Shown: positions 50,692-58,225 of the stretch, piece by piece | Layout of the letters: every line of letters begins with the position of its first letter | Position numbering within the stretch: position 1 is the stretch's first letter | Assembly (NCBI RefSeq): GCF_030814995.1 | Contig: NZ_JAUSVX010000003.1 | Coordinates: 1-64,000, forward strand | DNA length: 64,000 nt | DNA from: Labrys wisconsinensis | GTDB lineage: Bacteria > Pseudomonadota > Alphaproteobacteria > Rhizobiales > Labraceae | Direction: 5' to 3' | The notes under the pieces: generated by a model | The model's input: the letters and a program-made list of their open reading frames with translations, nothing else | What the model was told of the DNA's origin: nothing | Database searches by the model: none | Made by a program: the position numbers and the translations under genes

Positions 50692-52023
50692 ATGCCCGAA
50701 CGCCACCGGCTGCACCAGCCCTTCGGCAAACGCCAGACGCCGCCGCACCGCATCACCATCGACAGTGGCGGCCGCATCCGCCGCCTCACCCTGCCGCGCT
50801 GGACATTCCTGGCCGTGGGAGCTGCCTTCGGCCTGATGACCTTGTGGACCGCCGGCACCACCGGCTTCATCGTCTTCCGGGACGACTTCATCGCCGGCAT
50901 GATGCGGCGCCAGGCCGCCATCCAGTACGACTACGAGGACAAGATCACCGCGCTCAAGTCGGAGATCGCCCGCCTGCAGTCACGGCAGCTGATCGACGGA
51001 CAGGCCTTTTCCCAGAAGGTGGACACGCTGCTGCGCCGCCAGGCGACGCTGGAGTCGCGCCAGACGGTGCTGCAGTCCCTGGCCGACATGGCGACGTCGG
51101 CTGGCGTCAAGCCGCAGCTGCCGCCTCAGTTCGACAGTCCGGCGCTGACCGGACCCGCATCGGGGGTGCCGCAGCCGCTGCCCGACGATGACGCGGACGT
51201 CGCGCGGCCCGGCAAGCAGGCGGCCCTCGGCTTTGCGCCGGCGCAGCAGGCCTCGGTCATCGGAGCCGCCCGGCCCGCCCCCCGGCCGACGCCGCGCAGC
51301 GCCGGCGTCGGCCTCGGCGACAAGCTGAGTTCGCTGACCCAGTCGCTCGACACGGTGGACGGCGAGCAGATGCGGACCCTCACCGCCCTCGAGACCTCCG
51401 CCACCGCCCGCACCGGCCGGGTGCGCGAGGCACTCGACGAGATCGGCCTCGACGCCGATCGCTTCCTGCCCCGTGCCGCGCCGGTGGCCGAGGGCGGGCC
51501 CTATATCCCCGCGGACCTGCCGCTCGATGCGACGCCGTTCGACATGGAGCTCGGCAAGGCCCAGGCGGCCCTGTCCCGGGCCGAGGGCCTCGACCAGGCC
51601 CTCACCAAGGTGCCCCTGCGCCGTCCCTTCCCGCATGCCGAGATCACCTCCGGCTTCGGCGTGCGCATCGACCCCTTCCTCGGAACCGGCGCCCTGCACG
51701 CCGGCATCGATTTCCGCGAGGAGATCGGCGCGCCCGTGCGCGCCACCGCCTCCGGCGTGGTGACGGAAGCCGGCTGGAGCGGGGGCTACGGCAACATGGT
51801 CGAGATCGACCACGGCAACGGGCTCTCCACCCGCTACGGCCACATGTCCGAGATTCTGGTCACGGACGGCGAGCATGTCGAGATCGGCCAGATCATCGGC
51901 CGCGTCGGCTCCACCGGTCGCTCCACCGGCCCCCACCTGCACTACGAGACGCGCATCCACGGCAGCGCCGTCGATCCCATGCGCTTCCTGCGCGCCGGCC
52001 GCCTGATCGGGCAAGCCACCTGA
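50692..52023 (+). CDS. M23 family peptidase with coiled coil, membrane-anchored
   Basis: The 443-residue protein has an N-terminal membrane segment (TFLAVGAAFGLMTLWTAGTTGFIVF, about 36-60). A coiled coil (about 75-130), a Pro/Ala-rich linker and a C-terminal LytM/M23 domain follow. All zinc and catalytic residues are present: His336-x3-Asp340 (HAGIDF) and His415/His417 (GPHLHYE). It is therefore likely an active peptidoglycan endopeptidase in the periplasm, unlike degenerate EnvC/NlpD activators. GGAGA lies before the ATG at 50692; the longer frame from 50644 is less likely. Confidence 0.9.
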   Translation: MPERHRLHQPFGKRQTPPHRITIDSGGRIRRLTLPRWTFLAVGAAFGLMTLWTAGTTGFIVFRDDFIAGMMRRQAAIQYDYEDKITALKSEIARLQSRQLIDGQAFSQKVDTLLRRQATLESRQTVLQSLADMATSAGVKPQLPPQFDSPALTGPASGVPQPLPDDDADVARPGKQAALGFAPAQQASVIGAARPAPRPTPRSAGVGLGDKLSSLTQSLDTVDGEQMRTLTALETSATARTGRVREALDEIGLDADRFLPRAAPVAEGGPYIPADLPLDATPFDMELGKAQAALSRAEGLDQALTKVPLRRPFPHAEITSGFGVRIDPFLGTGALHAGIDFREEIGAPVRATASGVVTEAGWSGGYGNMVEIDHGNGLSTRYGHMSEILVTDGEHVEIGQIIGRVGSTGRSTGPHLHYETRIHGSAVDPMRFLRAGRLIGQAT

Positions 52024-52044
52024 CGCAGTCGTCCGGCGCCGCGC

Positions 52045-52479
52045 TCAGTCCGGCACGTGGTGCACCGCGATCAGGAAGGGGCCGAACCCCTCGCCCGGCC
52101 GGTCTCCCGCCAGCGAGGCCGGTTGCGCCCGGCGCGAGGCCGGCGGCGCGAGCACCAGCGTCGTCACCACCCCGCCCTGCCGATCGAGGGCGACGCGGCG
52201 CGAGGCGACCAGGAGCGGCTGGTCCGGAACGCCTTCGCTGCGGCCCGTCAGGATCATCTGGCCGCCGGCCGCCGTGAGCTGCAGGCTGAGCGGATTGCGC
52301 CAGTCCTCCGCCGCCGCGTCGAAGACGAGGATGCAGCCCGTGGCGAGGTCGCAGGCCAGGGTGCGCTGCTCGGCCATCGCGCCGTCCGCGCCGATCCGCG
52401 CGGCATAGACGAGATCGCGCGCCGCGGCGGCGCCAGTCGACAGCGGCAGGACGGCGAGGAGGAGGCCGGCAATCCGCAC
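52045..52479 (-). CDS. Small exported protein, unknown function
   Basis: The 144-residue product has a signal peptide (VRIAGLLLAVLPLSTGAAA). The mature domain begins RDLVYAARIGADGAMAEQRTLACDLATGCILVFD and contains one cysteine pair. I choose GTG 52479 because GGAGGA is well spaced before it; TTG 52482 is the alternative. It is convergent with the M23 peptidase gene, 21 bases between stops. I do not recognise a characterised family. Confidence 0.65.
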   Translation of the reverse strand: MRIAGLLLAVLPLSTGAAAARDLVYAARIGADGAMAEQRTLACDLATGCILVFDAAAEDWRNPLSLQLTAAGGQMILTGRSEGVPDQPLLVASRRVALDRQGGVVTTLVLAPPASRRAQPASLAGDRPGEGFGPFLIAVHHVPD

Positions 52480-52590
52480 CAAGGGTCCTCCGGGACGAAT
52501 CGAACCGCCCGCATTGTAACAGATTCATGACAGTCCGCGGCCATGGGACGCCCGCCCGCAAAGGCGCATGGCGACGTCGTAGAATCCGCC

Positions 52591-52661
52591 TTGACAGGCT
52601 GACATTGGTCAGACAATTGTTCGCGCCAGGGCGGCTGACATTGAACCGATTGAAGCGGTTC
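52591..52661 (+). promoter_or_regulatory. Promoter and operator region of the YtfQ-type operon
   Basis: A consensus -35 TTGACA (52591-52596) is followed by the dyad CTGAC-ATTG-GTCAG (52599-52612). GGCTGACATTG occurs at 52597-52607 and again at 52633-52643, 36 bases apart. A LacI-type dyad GAACCG-N7-CGGTTC lies at 52643-52661. The -10 is unclear (GACAAT at 52612-52617 is possible with a 15-base spacer). The density of repeats suggests tight control by a regulator not encoded here. Confidence 0.55.
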
Positions 52662-52740
52662 GCGAGGTCGCACGGAGCGTCCGGCTCTGCCGGCCGTTCG
52701 AGAATCCCGCGAAGAATCAACAATGTTTGGGGAGACCACC

Positions 52741-53721
52741 ATGATCGATCGCCGTTCCCTGTTGCAGATCGCCGCCGGCGGCGCCGCCGTCACGGCCTTC
52801 GGGCTGCGCCCGGCCTATGCGGCGCTGCCGAAGCTGAAGAAGAAGGACGTCTACAAGGTCGGCTTCGCCCAGACCGAGAGCAACAATCCCTGGCGCCTGG
52901 CCCAGACCGCGAGCATGAAGGCGGAGGCCGAGAAGCGCGGCTGGCAGCTGGTCTATACCGACGCCGCCGGCTCCGCCGCCAAGCAGGTCGCCGACGTGCG
53001 CTCGATGATCGCCCAGAAGGTCGACGTCATCCTGCTGTCCCCGCGCGAGGAGAAGCCGCTGATCCCGGCGGTGATGGAGGCCAAGAAGGCCGGCATCCCG
53101 ATGTTCCTGATCGACCGCGGCGTCGATGCGACCCTGGCCAAGGGCGGCGTCGACTATGTGGCCTTCATCGGCTCGGACTTCGTCAAGGAAGGCCATCAGG
53201 CCGCCGAGGCGCTGACCAAGGCGGTGGACGGCAAGGCGCTGATCATCGAGCTGCAGGGCACGATCGGCTCCTCGCCGGCCAACGACCGCAAGAGCGGGTT
53301 CGCCGACTTCATCAAGGCCCATCCGGAGATGAAGATCATCGCCTCCCAGTCCGGCGACTTCGCCCGCGACAAGGGCCGGCAGGTGTTCGAGACCCTCTAC
53401 CAGGCGCATCCGGAAGCCACCGCCCTCTACTCGCACAATGACGAGATGACCATGGGCGCTATCGCGGCGATGGAAGCGGCCGGCAAGGTGCCGGGCAAGG
53501 ACCTGATCATCGCCTCGATCGACGGCACGAAGGACGCGACCCAGGCCATCCAGGACGGCAAGGTGCTCGTCGTGGTGGAGTGCAATCCGAAGTTCGGCCC
53601 GGCGGCCTTCGACGCCATCGTGAAATATGCCGCGGGCGAGGCGATCGCGCCCCGGCTCGTCAACACCGACCGCGTCTTCACCAAGGAGAACGTGGCGGCC
53701 TACCTGCCGGAAGCCTATTGA
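52741..53721 (+). CDS. ytfQ: Sugar ABC binding protein, YtfQ-like (galactofuranose type)
   Basis: The 326-residue protein has a signal peptide with RR (MIDRRSLLQIAAGGAAVTAFG) and a ribose-type periplasmic domain. It resembles E. coli YtfQ closely in VELQGTVGAS-like (IIELQGTIGSSPANDRKSGFADFIK) and SQSGDFARDKGRQV segments and in the SIDG motif. GGGGAGA precedes the ATG at 52741. The order binding protein-ATPase-permease-permease is the same as ytfQ-ytfR-ytfT-yjfF, which imports furanose forms of galactose and arabinose. A hairpin follows the stop. Confidence 0.9.
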   Translation: MIDRRSLLQIAAGGAAVTAFGLRPAYAALPKLKKKDVYKVGFAQTESNNPWRLAQTASMKAEAEKRGWQLVYTDAAGSAAKQVADVRSMIAQKVDVILLSPREEKPLIPAVMEAKKAGIPMFLIDRGVDATLAKGGVDYVAFIGSDFVKEGHQAAEALTKAVDGKALIIELQGTIGSSPANDRKSGFADFIKAHPEMKIIASQSGDFARDKGRQVFETLYQAHPEATALYSHNDEMTMGAIAAMEAAGKVPGKDLIIASIDGTKDATQAIQDGKVLVVVECNPKFGPAAFDAIVKYAAGEAIAPRLVNTDRVFTKENVAAYLPEAY

Positions 53722-53732
53722 GCGATCCCGGG

Positions 53733-53754
53733 GCGGAGGCCACACGGCCTCCGC
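53733..53754 (+). terminator. GC-rich hairpin after the YtfQ-type gene
   Basis: GCGGAGGCC-ACAC-GGCCTCCGC is a perfect 9-bp stem with a 4-base loop, 11 bases after the stop and followed by TCCTTCCCCT. As it is inside the operon, partial termination or 3'-end protection is the likely role. Confidence 0.6.
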
Positions 53755-53782
53755 TCCTTCCCCTGCCCCGCCACGATCGCGC

Positions 53783-55342
53783 ATGGCCCGCATGACGTCA
53801 CAGCCGCTCCTGTCGATGAGCGCCATCACCAAGAGTTTCGGCGGGGTGCCCGCGCTGAGCTCGGCTTCGCTCGACATCCAGCCCGCCGAGGTCATGGCCT
53901 TCGTCGGCCAGAACGGCGCCGGCAAGTCGACCATGATCAAGATCCTCAACGGCGCCTACAGCCGCGACGGCGGATCGATCACCTTCGACGGCAGGCCCTG
54001 GACCGCCGGCTCGCCCCAGCAGGCCCAGCGCGGCGGCGTCTCCACCATCTTCCAGGAGCTCAACCTCATCGCCTACCGCTCGGTGGCCGAGAACATCTAT
54101 CTCGGCCGCGAGCCGCGCCGCTTCGGCCCGCTGCTCGACTGGAAGGCGATGCACGAGGGGGCGCGGGTGCTGCTCCGGCGTTTCGAGGTCGACATCGACG
54201 TCGGCCGCCCGCTCGGCGACTTCTCCACCGCCATCCAGCAGATGGTGGCGATCGCCCGCGCGGTCTCGTTCAAGGCCAGGCTGGTGATCATGGACGAGCC
54301 GACCTCCTCGCTCGACGAGACGGAGGTGGCGGTGCTGCTGCGCACGGTGCGCCAGCTCAAGGCCGACGGCGTCGCGGTGATCTTCGTCACCCACAAGCTC
54401 GACGAGCTCTACCAGATCTGCGACCGCGTCACGGTCATGCGCGACGGGCGCACCGTCGGCGTGTGGCCGATGGCCGAGCTCGGCAAGCTGCAGCTGGTCG
54501 CCGCCATGCTCGGCCGCGACCTCGCCGACGTGAAGGCCAGCGGCGCCACGGCCTTCGACGGAGCGGCGCACGCCATCGGCGGCGAGCTCCTGTCGGTCGG
54601 GAACGTCGCCGTCGGGCGGCGGGTCGAGAATGCCAGCTTCGACATCCGCAAGGGCGAGATCATCGGCCTCGCCGGCCTGCTCGGATCGGGGCGGACCGAG
54701 ACGGCGCAGGCGGTGTTCGCGGCAGAGCCGAGGACACGGGGGACCGTGCGCTTCGACGGTCGCGACACGGCGTTCCGCAGCCCGCGCGAGGCCATCGCCG
54801 CCGGGATGGGCTATTGCGCCGAGGATCGCAAGGTGCAGGGCATCATCCCGCAAATGTCGGTGGCCGAGAACCTGACCCTGGCCCTCATGCCGGCGCTCAC
54901 CCGGTCCGGGGTGATCGACGAGGGCCGGCGGCGCCAGATCGTCGAGCGATTCATCCGCGAGATCGGCATCAAATGCTCGAGCCCGGACCAGAAGATCCGC
55001 GAGCTCTCGGGCGGCAACCAGCAGAAGGTGCTGCTGGCGCGCTGGCTGTGCATGAACCCCAAGCTCCTCATCCTCGACGAGCCGACGCGCGGCATCGACG
55101 TCGGCGCCAAGGCCGAGATCCAGAGCCTGATCCGCCGCCTGGCGCTGGATGGGCTCGGCGTGCTGATGATCTCCTCGGAGCTGGAGGAGATCGTCGAAGG
55201 CGCCGACCGGGTCTTCGTGCTGCGCGACGGGCGCACCGTGGCCGAGCTCGACAGGCCGGCGATCAGCGAAGGCGCCGTCATGGACGCCATGGCCCATGGC
55301 GCGAGCGCGCCAGCCCCTCAGGAAACGGCCCGGCATGGCTGA
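53783..55342 (+). CDS. ytfR: Sugar ABC transporter ATPase with two NBDs, YtfR-like
   Basis: The 519-residue protein has two nucleotide-binding domains. The first has Walker A GQNGAGKST and Walker B VIMDEPTSSLD. The second has a degenerate Walker A GLLGSGRTE, signature LSGGNQQKVLLARWL and Walker B LILDEPTRGID. This asymmetry is normal for the RbsA/MglA/YtfR group. It powers the two permeases encoded next. ATG 53783 or ATG 53792 may be the start; neither has a clear ribosome site. It overlaps the first permease gene by 8 bases. Confidence 0.93.
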   Translation: MARMTSQPLLSMSAITKSFGGVPALSSASLDIQPAEVMAFVGQNGAGKSTMIKILNGAYSRDGGSITFDGRPWTAGSPQQAQRGGVSTIFQELNLIAYRSVAENIYLGREPRRFGPLLDWKAMHEGARVLLRRFEVDIDVGRPLGDFSTAIQQMVAIARAVSFKARLVIMDEPTSSLDETEVAVLLRTVRQLKADGVAVIFVTHKLDELYQICDRVTVMRDGRTVGVWPMAELGKLQLVAAMLGRDLADVKASGATAFDGAAHAIGGELLSVGNVAVGRRVENASFDIRKGEIIGLAGLLGSGRTETAQAVFAAEPRTRGTVRFDGRDTAFRSPREAIAAGMGYCAEDRKVQGIIPQMSVAENLTLALMPALTRSGVIDEGRRRQIVERFIREIGIKCSSPDQKIRELSGGNQQKVLLARWLCMNPKLLILDEPTRGIDVGAKAEIQSLIRRLALDGLGVLMISSELEEIVEGADRVFVLRDGRTVAELDRPAISEGAVMDAMAHGASAPAPQETARHG

Positions 55343-56327
55343 CAGCACCGTCCTCAAGCGCTCCGGCCTCTCCGCCGACAGCAGCGCCCTCCTGAAGCGC
55401 TACGGCGTCATCGTCGCGCTCGTTCTGCTGATCCTGTTCAATTTCGCGGTCACGCCGAACTTCGCGACCATGCGCACGCTGTCGATCAACCTCAGCCAGG
55501 TCTGCGTCATCGTCATCGTCGGCGTCGGCATGACGCTGGTCATCGCCACCGGCGGCATCGATCTCTCCGTCGGCTCGCTGATGGCGATCGCCGGGGCGCT
55601 TTCGCCGATGTTCTTCACCGGCAAGCTCTTCCCCCTGCCCAATCTCTATGTCGGAATCGCCCTCGGCATCGTGGTGCCGATCCTCGCCGCCGGGCTGTTC
55701 GGCCTGTTCAACGGCTGGCTGATCACCCGGTTCTCGATCCAGCCGATCATCGCCACGCTGGTCCTGTTCATCGCCGGGCGCGGCATCGCCCAGGTCTCGA
55801 CCAACGGCGATCTGCAGGTGTTCGACGTGCCCGAGTTCCGGGCGATCGCGCTCGGACAGGTGCTGCGCCTGCCCTTCCAGGTCTGGATCATGCTCGCCAT
55901 GGTGCTGGTCGCCGCCTTCATCCTGCGGCGGACCGTGTTCGGCCGGCAGGTGCTGGCGGTCGGCGGCAACGAGGCGGCGGCCCGGCTGGCGGGCGTCCCG
56001 GTGTCCCGCGTCAAGCTGCTGGTCTACATGGCCTCGGGCCTGTGCAGCGGCGTCGCCGGCCTGATCTTCATCGCCCTCAACAGCGCCGCGGATGCGAATC
56101 TCATCGGCCTGGGCTGTGAGCTCGACGCCATCGCGGCGGTCGCGGTCGGCGGCACGCTCCTGAGCGGGGGCCGCGCCAGCATCGTCGGCACGCTCCTGGG
56201 CGCCCTGATCATCCAGCTCGTGCGCTATACGCTCCTCGCCAACGGCGTGCCGGATGCGGCCGCCATGGTGGTCAAGGCCGGCCTGATCGTGCTGGCCGTC
56301 TGGCTGCAGCGCCAGGAGCAGCAGTGA
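55335..56327 (+). CDS. ytfT: Sugar ABC permease, YtfT-like
   Basis: The 330-residue inner-membrane protein has eight to ten helices and the RbsC-type motif GVGMTLVIATGGIDLSVGSLMAIAGAL. The region GGNEAAARLAGVPVSRVKLLVYM is the coupling segment. Its start overlaps the ATPase gene and its stop (TGATG) overlaps the next permease start, so the three genes are translationally linked. Confidence 0.92.
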   Translation: MADSTVLKRSGLSADSSALLKRYGVIVALVLLILFNFAVTPNFATMRTLSINLSQVCVIVIVGVGMTLVIATGGIDLSVGSLMAIAGALSPMFFTGKLFPLPNLYVGIALGIVVPILAAGLFGLFNGWLITRFSIQPIIATLVLFIAGRGIAQVSTNGDLQVFDVPEFRAIALGQVLRLPFQVWIMLAMVLVAAFILRRTVFGRQVLAVGGNEAAARLAGVPVSRVKLLVYMASGLCSGVAGLIFIALNSAADANLIGLGCELDAIAAVAVGGTLLSGGRASIVGTLLGALIIQLVRYTLLANGVPDAAAMVVKAGLIVLAVWLQRQEQQ

Positions 56328-57361
56328 TGCGCGGCTTTCGCATCCAGCCGAGCCATGGCGTCATCCTGGTCCTTCTCCTGCTGACGCTGTTCGGCGCCTG
56401 GCGCTATGACGGTTTCCTCAGCGCCTACAACGTGCAGACGGTGCTGCGCTACAATTCCATGTTCGCGCTGGTGGCGCTCGGCATGGCCTTCGTCATCATG
56501 ACCGGCGGCATCGACCTGTCCGTCGGCTCCGTGGCGGCGCTCTCGAGCGTGGTCGCGGCCTATCTCAGCCCCTACGGCCTGGTGGCCGGCGTCGCCGGCG
56601 GGCTCGCGGCCGGCGCGGTCGCGGGCGTGATCAACGCGCTGGTCATCACCCGGCTGAAGATCCTGCCGTTCATCGCCACCCTCGCCACCATGCTGGCCGC
56701 CTCGGGCACGGCGCTGCTGCTCGCCAACAACCAGTCGGTCTCGGCCTCCTACGACACCGCGTTCATCCAGCTCGGCCAGGGCGAGCTCCTGAGCTTCGTG
56801 CGCCCGGACTGGGTGGACGCGGAGGATGCCGGCTTCTGGGCCCAGGCGCTCGGCTTCGTCCTCGGCTTCCCCACCCCGGCCTGGATCGCCCTCCTCGCCT
56901 ATGTCGCCGGCGGCATCGCGCTCAACCAGACCGCCTTCGGCCGGCACGTCCTGGCAGTGGGCGGGGGCGCGGATGCCTCCCGCCTGATGGGCCTCCCGGT
57001 CGACCGCACCGTGTTCGCTGTCTACGTCATCTCCGGCCTGACCGCCGGCATGGCCGGCATCATCCTGGCGGCGCAGTTCGGCGCCGGCCAGCCGATCGAG
57101 GGCGTTGGCTGGGAACTGCTCGCCATCGCCTCCGTCGTCGTCGGCGGCACGCTGCTCACCGGCGGCAAGGGCTCGGTCGGCGGCACGCTCGCCGGCGCGC
57201 TGCTGCTCGGCCTGATCTTCAACATCCTCAATTTCGAGAACGGCATGGGCTGGATCTCGCTCTCGGCCTATTGGCAGTCGGTGGTCCGCGGCGTGTTCCT
57301 GCTGGTCGTGGTGATCCTGCAGTCGAAGATCTCGGGAGTCCGGCGGCCGCAAGGCGCGTGA
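56327..57361 (+). CDS. yjfF: Sugar ABC permease, YjfF-like
   Basis: The 344-residue protein is the second permease, with ALGMAFVIMTGGIDLSVGSVAALSSVVAAYL and the coupling segment GGGADASRLMGLPVDRTVFAVYV. AGGAG precedes the ATG at 56327, which shares bases with the previous stop. Two different permeases, not one repeated, match the YtfT/YjfF pair. It ends the operon; no terminator is evident before the antitoxin gene 117 bases on. Confidence 0.92.
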   Translation: MRGFRIQPSHGVILVLLLLTLFGAWRYDGFLSAYNVQTVLRYNSMFALVALGMAFVIMTGGIDLSVGSVAALSSVVAAYLSPYGLVAGVAGGLAAGAVAGVINALVITRLKILPFIATLATMLAASGTALLLANNQSVSASYDTAFIQLGQGELLSFVRPDWVDAEDAGFWAQALGFVLGFPTPAWIALLAYVAGGIALNQTAFGRHVLAVGGGADASRLMGLPVDRTVFAVYVISGLTAGMAGIILAAQFGAGQPIEGVGWELLAIASVVVGGTLLTGGKGSVGGTLAGALLLGLIFNILNFENGMGWISLSAYWQSVVRGVFLLVVVILQSKISGVRRPQGA

Positions 57362-57478
57362 GGTGCCTCCTGCAATGCAGCGGCCAAGTTGCACGATGGA
57401 GCCGAGCTTGACCATGCTTCATCGCGAAGCCTATCCCCATCGAGCATGCACGCCGTTCAATGGGAGCGATCCGGGGCA

Positions 57479-57721
57479 ATGACCATCACCGTCGAGGCGG
57501 ATGAAGCCAAGGCCCGTCTCTCCGGCCTTCTTGCCAAAGTCGAAGCTGGCGAAGAGGTGATCATTGCCCGCGGGGAGGAGCCGGTCGCTCGGCTCACGCG
57601 CATCCGTCGCCAAAGCGACGTTCGCGCCGCGATCGAGGAGATTCGGGCCGCCCGCGCCAAGGCCAAGCCCGTCACCATCGACGAAATCCTTGCCTGGCGC
57701 CAGGAGGGGCACCGGCACTGA
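57479..57721 (+). CDS. Type II antitoxin, Phd/YefM family
   Basis: The 80-residue protein begins MTITVEADEAKARLSGLLAKVEAGEEVIIARGEEPVARLTRI, the dimerising DNA-binding fold of Phd/YefM antitoxins. A flexible C-terminal part that would wrap the toxin follows. It has no helix-turn-helix. GGGAGCG lies upstream of the ATG at 57479. Its last base is the first base of the PIN-domain toxin gene (TGATG), the usual operon form. The toxin gene is frameshifted, so the antitoxin may now lack a partner. Confidence 0.88.
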   Translation: MTITVEADEAKARLSGLLAKVEAGEEVIIARGEEPVARLTRIRRQSDVRAAIEEIRAARAKAKPVTIDEILAWRQEGHRH

Positions 57722-58136
57722 TGACCTTCGTCGTCGATGCGTCCATGGCCGCCGCCTGGATGCTGCCGGACGAGCACAGCCCTGCAACCGACGCCATCCT
57801 CCAGAAATTGCTCGGAACCGTGGCTGAGGTGCCGTCGCTGTTCTGGCATGAGGCACGCAACGTCCTGCTCATGGCCGAACGCCGCGGCCGCATAGGGTCA
57901 GGAGAAGCGATTCAGTTCATGGATCGTCTGCGCCGGCTGCCGCTGGAGGATGCCGGCGCAGGCTCGATGACATCGTGCTTAGGCTCGCGACAACGCACGG
58001 TCTCAGTGTCTACGACGCGGCCTATCTCGCCCTTGCCGTCGAAGCTGCACTGCCGCTGGCCACCCTCGATCGCAAGCTGGCGACGGCAGCTCGCGGCATG
58101 AGCGTAGTCCTGCTCGGACCTTTGTCGGGGACATGA
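57721..58136 (+). pseudogene. PIN-domain (VapC family) toxin, frameshifted
   Basis: The frame from the ATG at 57721 encodes a normal PIN start (FVVDASMAAAWMLPDEH with the first catalytic Asp, then FWHEARNVLLMAERRGRI). After residue 77 (near 57955) it runs into an unrelated tail and stops at 58101. A different frame from about 57957 encodes the missing half, including HGLSVYDAAYLALA and PLATLDRKLATAA with the late catalytic Asp residues, and stops at 58136. A net one-base loss between about 57945 and 57966 explains this. No slippery heptamer is seen, so it is a pseudogene or a sequencing error. Confidence 0.85.
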
Positions 58137-58208
58137 CCGCCTTTGGAGGCAATTCCGAAACAGGACTATGATTTCCGGCATCGGGTATTACAAAGGGTGG
58201 ACAGACCC

Positions 58209-58220
58209 GGTTCGCGAACC
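58209..58220. promoter_or_regulatory. 12-base palindrome at the oxidoreductase start
   Basis: GGTTCGCGAACC is perfectly self-complementary and lies 5 bases before the ATG at 58226, where a ribosome site would normally be. A dimer bound here, or a hairpin in RNA, would limit expression. Confidence 0.4.
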
Positions 58221-58225
58221 CGCTC

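Noticed and set aside
57957-57966. Programmed -1 frameshift in the PIN toxin
   Set aside because: No X-XXY-YYZ slippery heptamer or clear downstream stem is seen at the join, so mutation or sequencing error is simpler.
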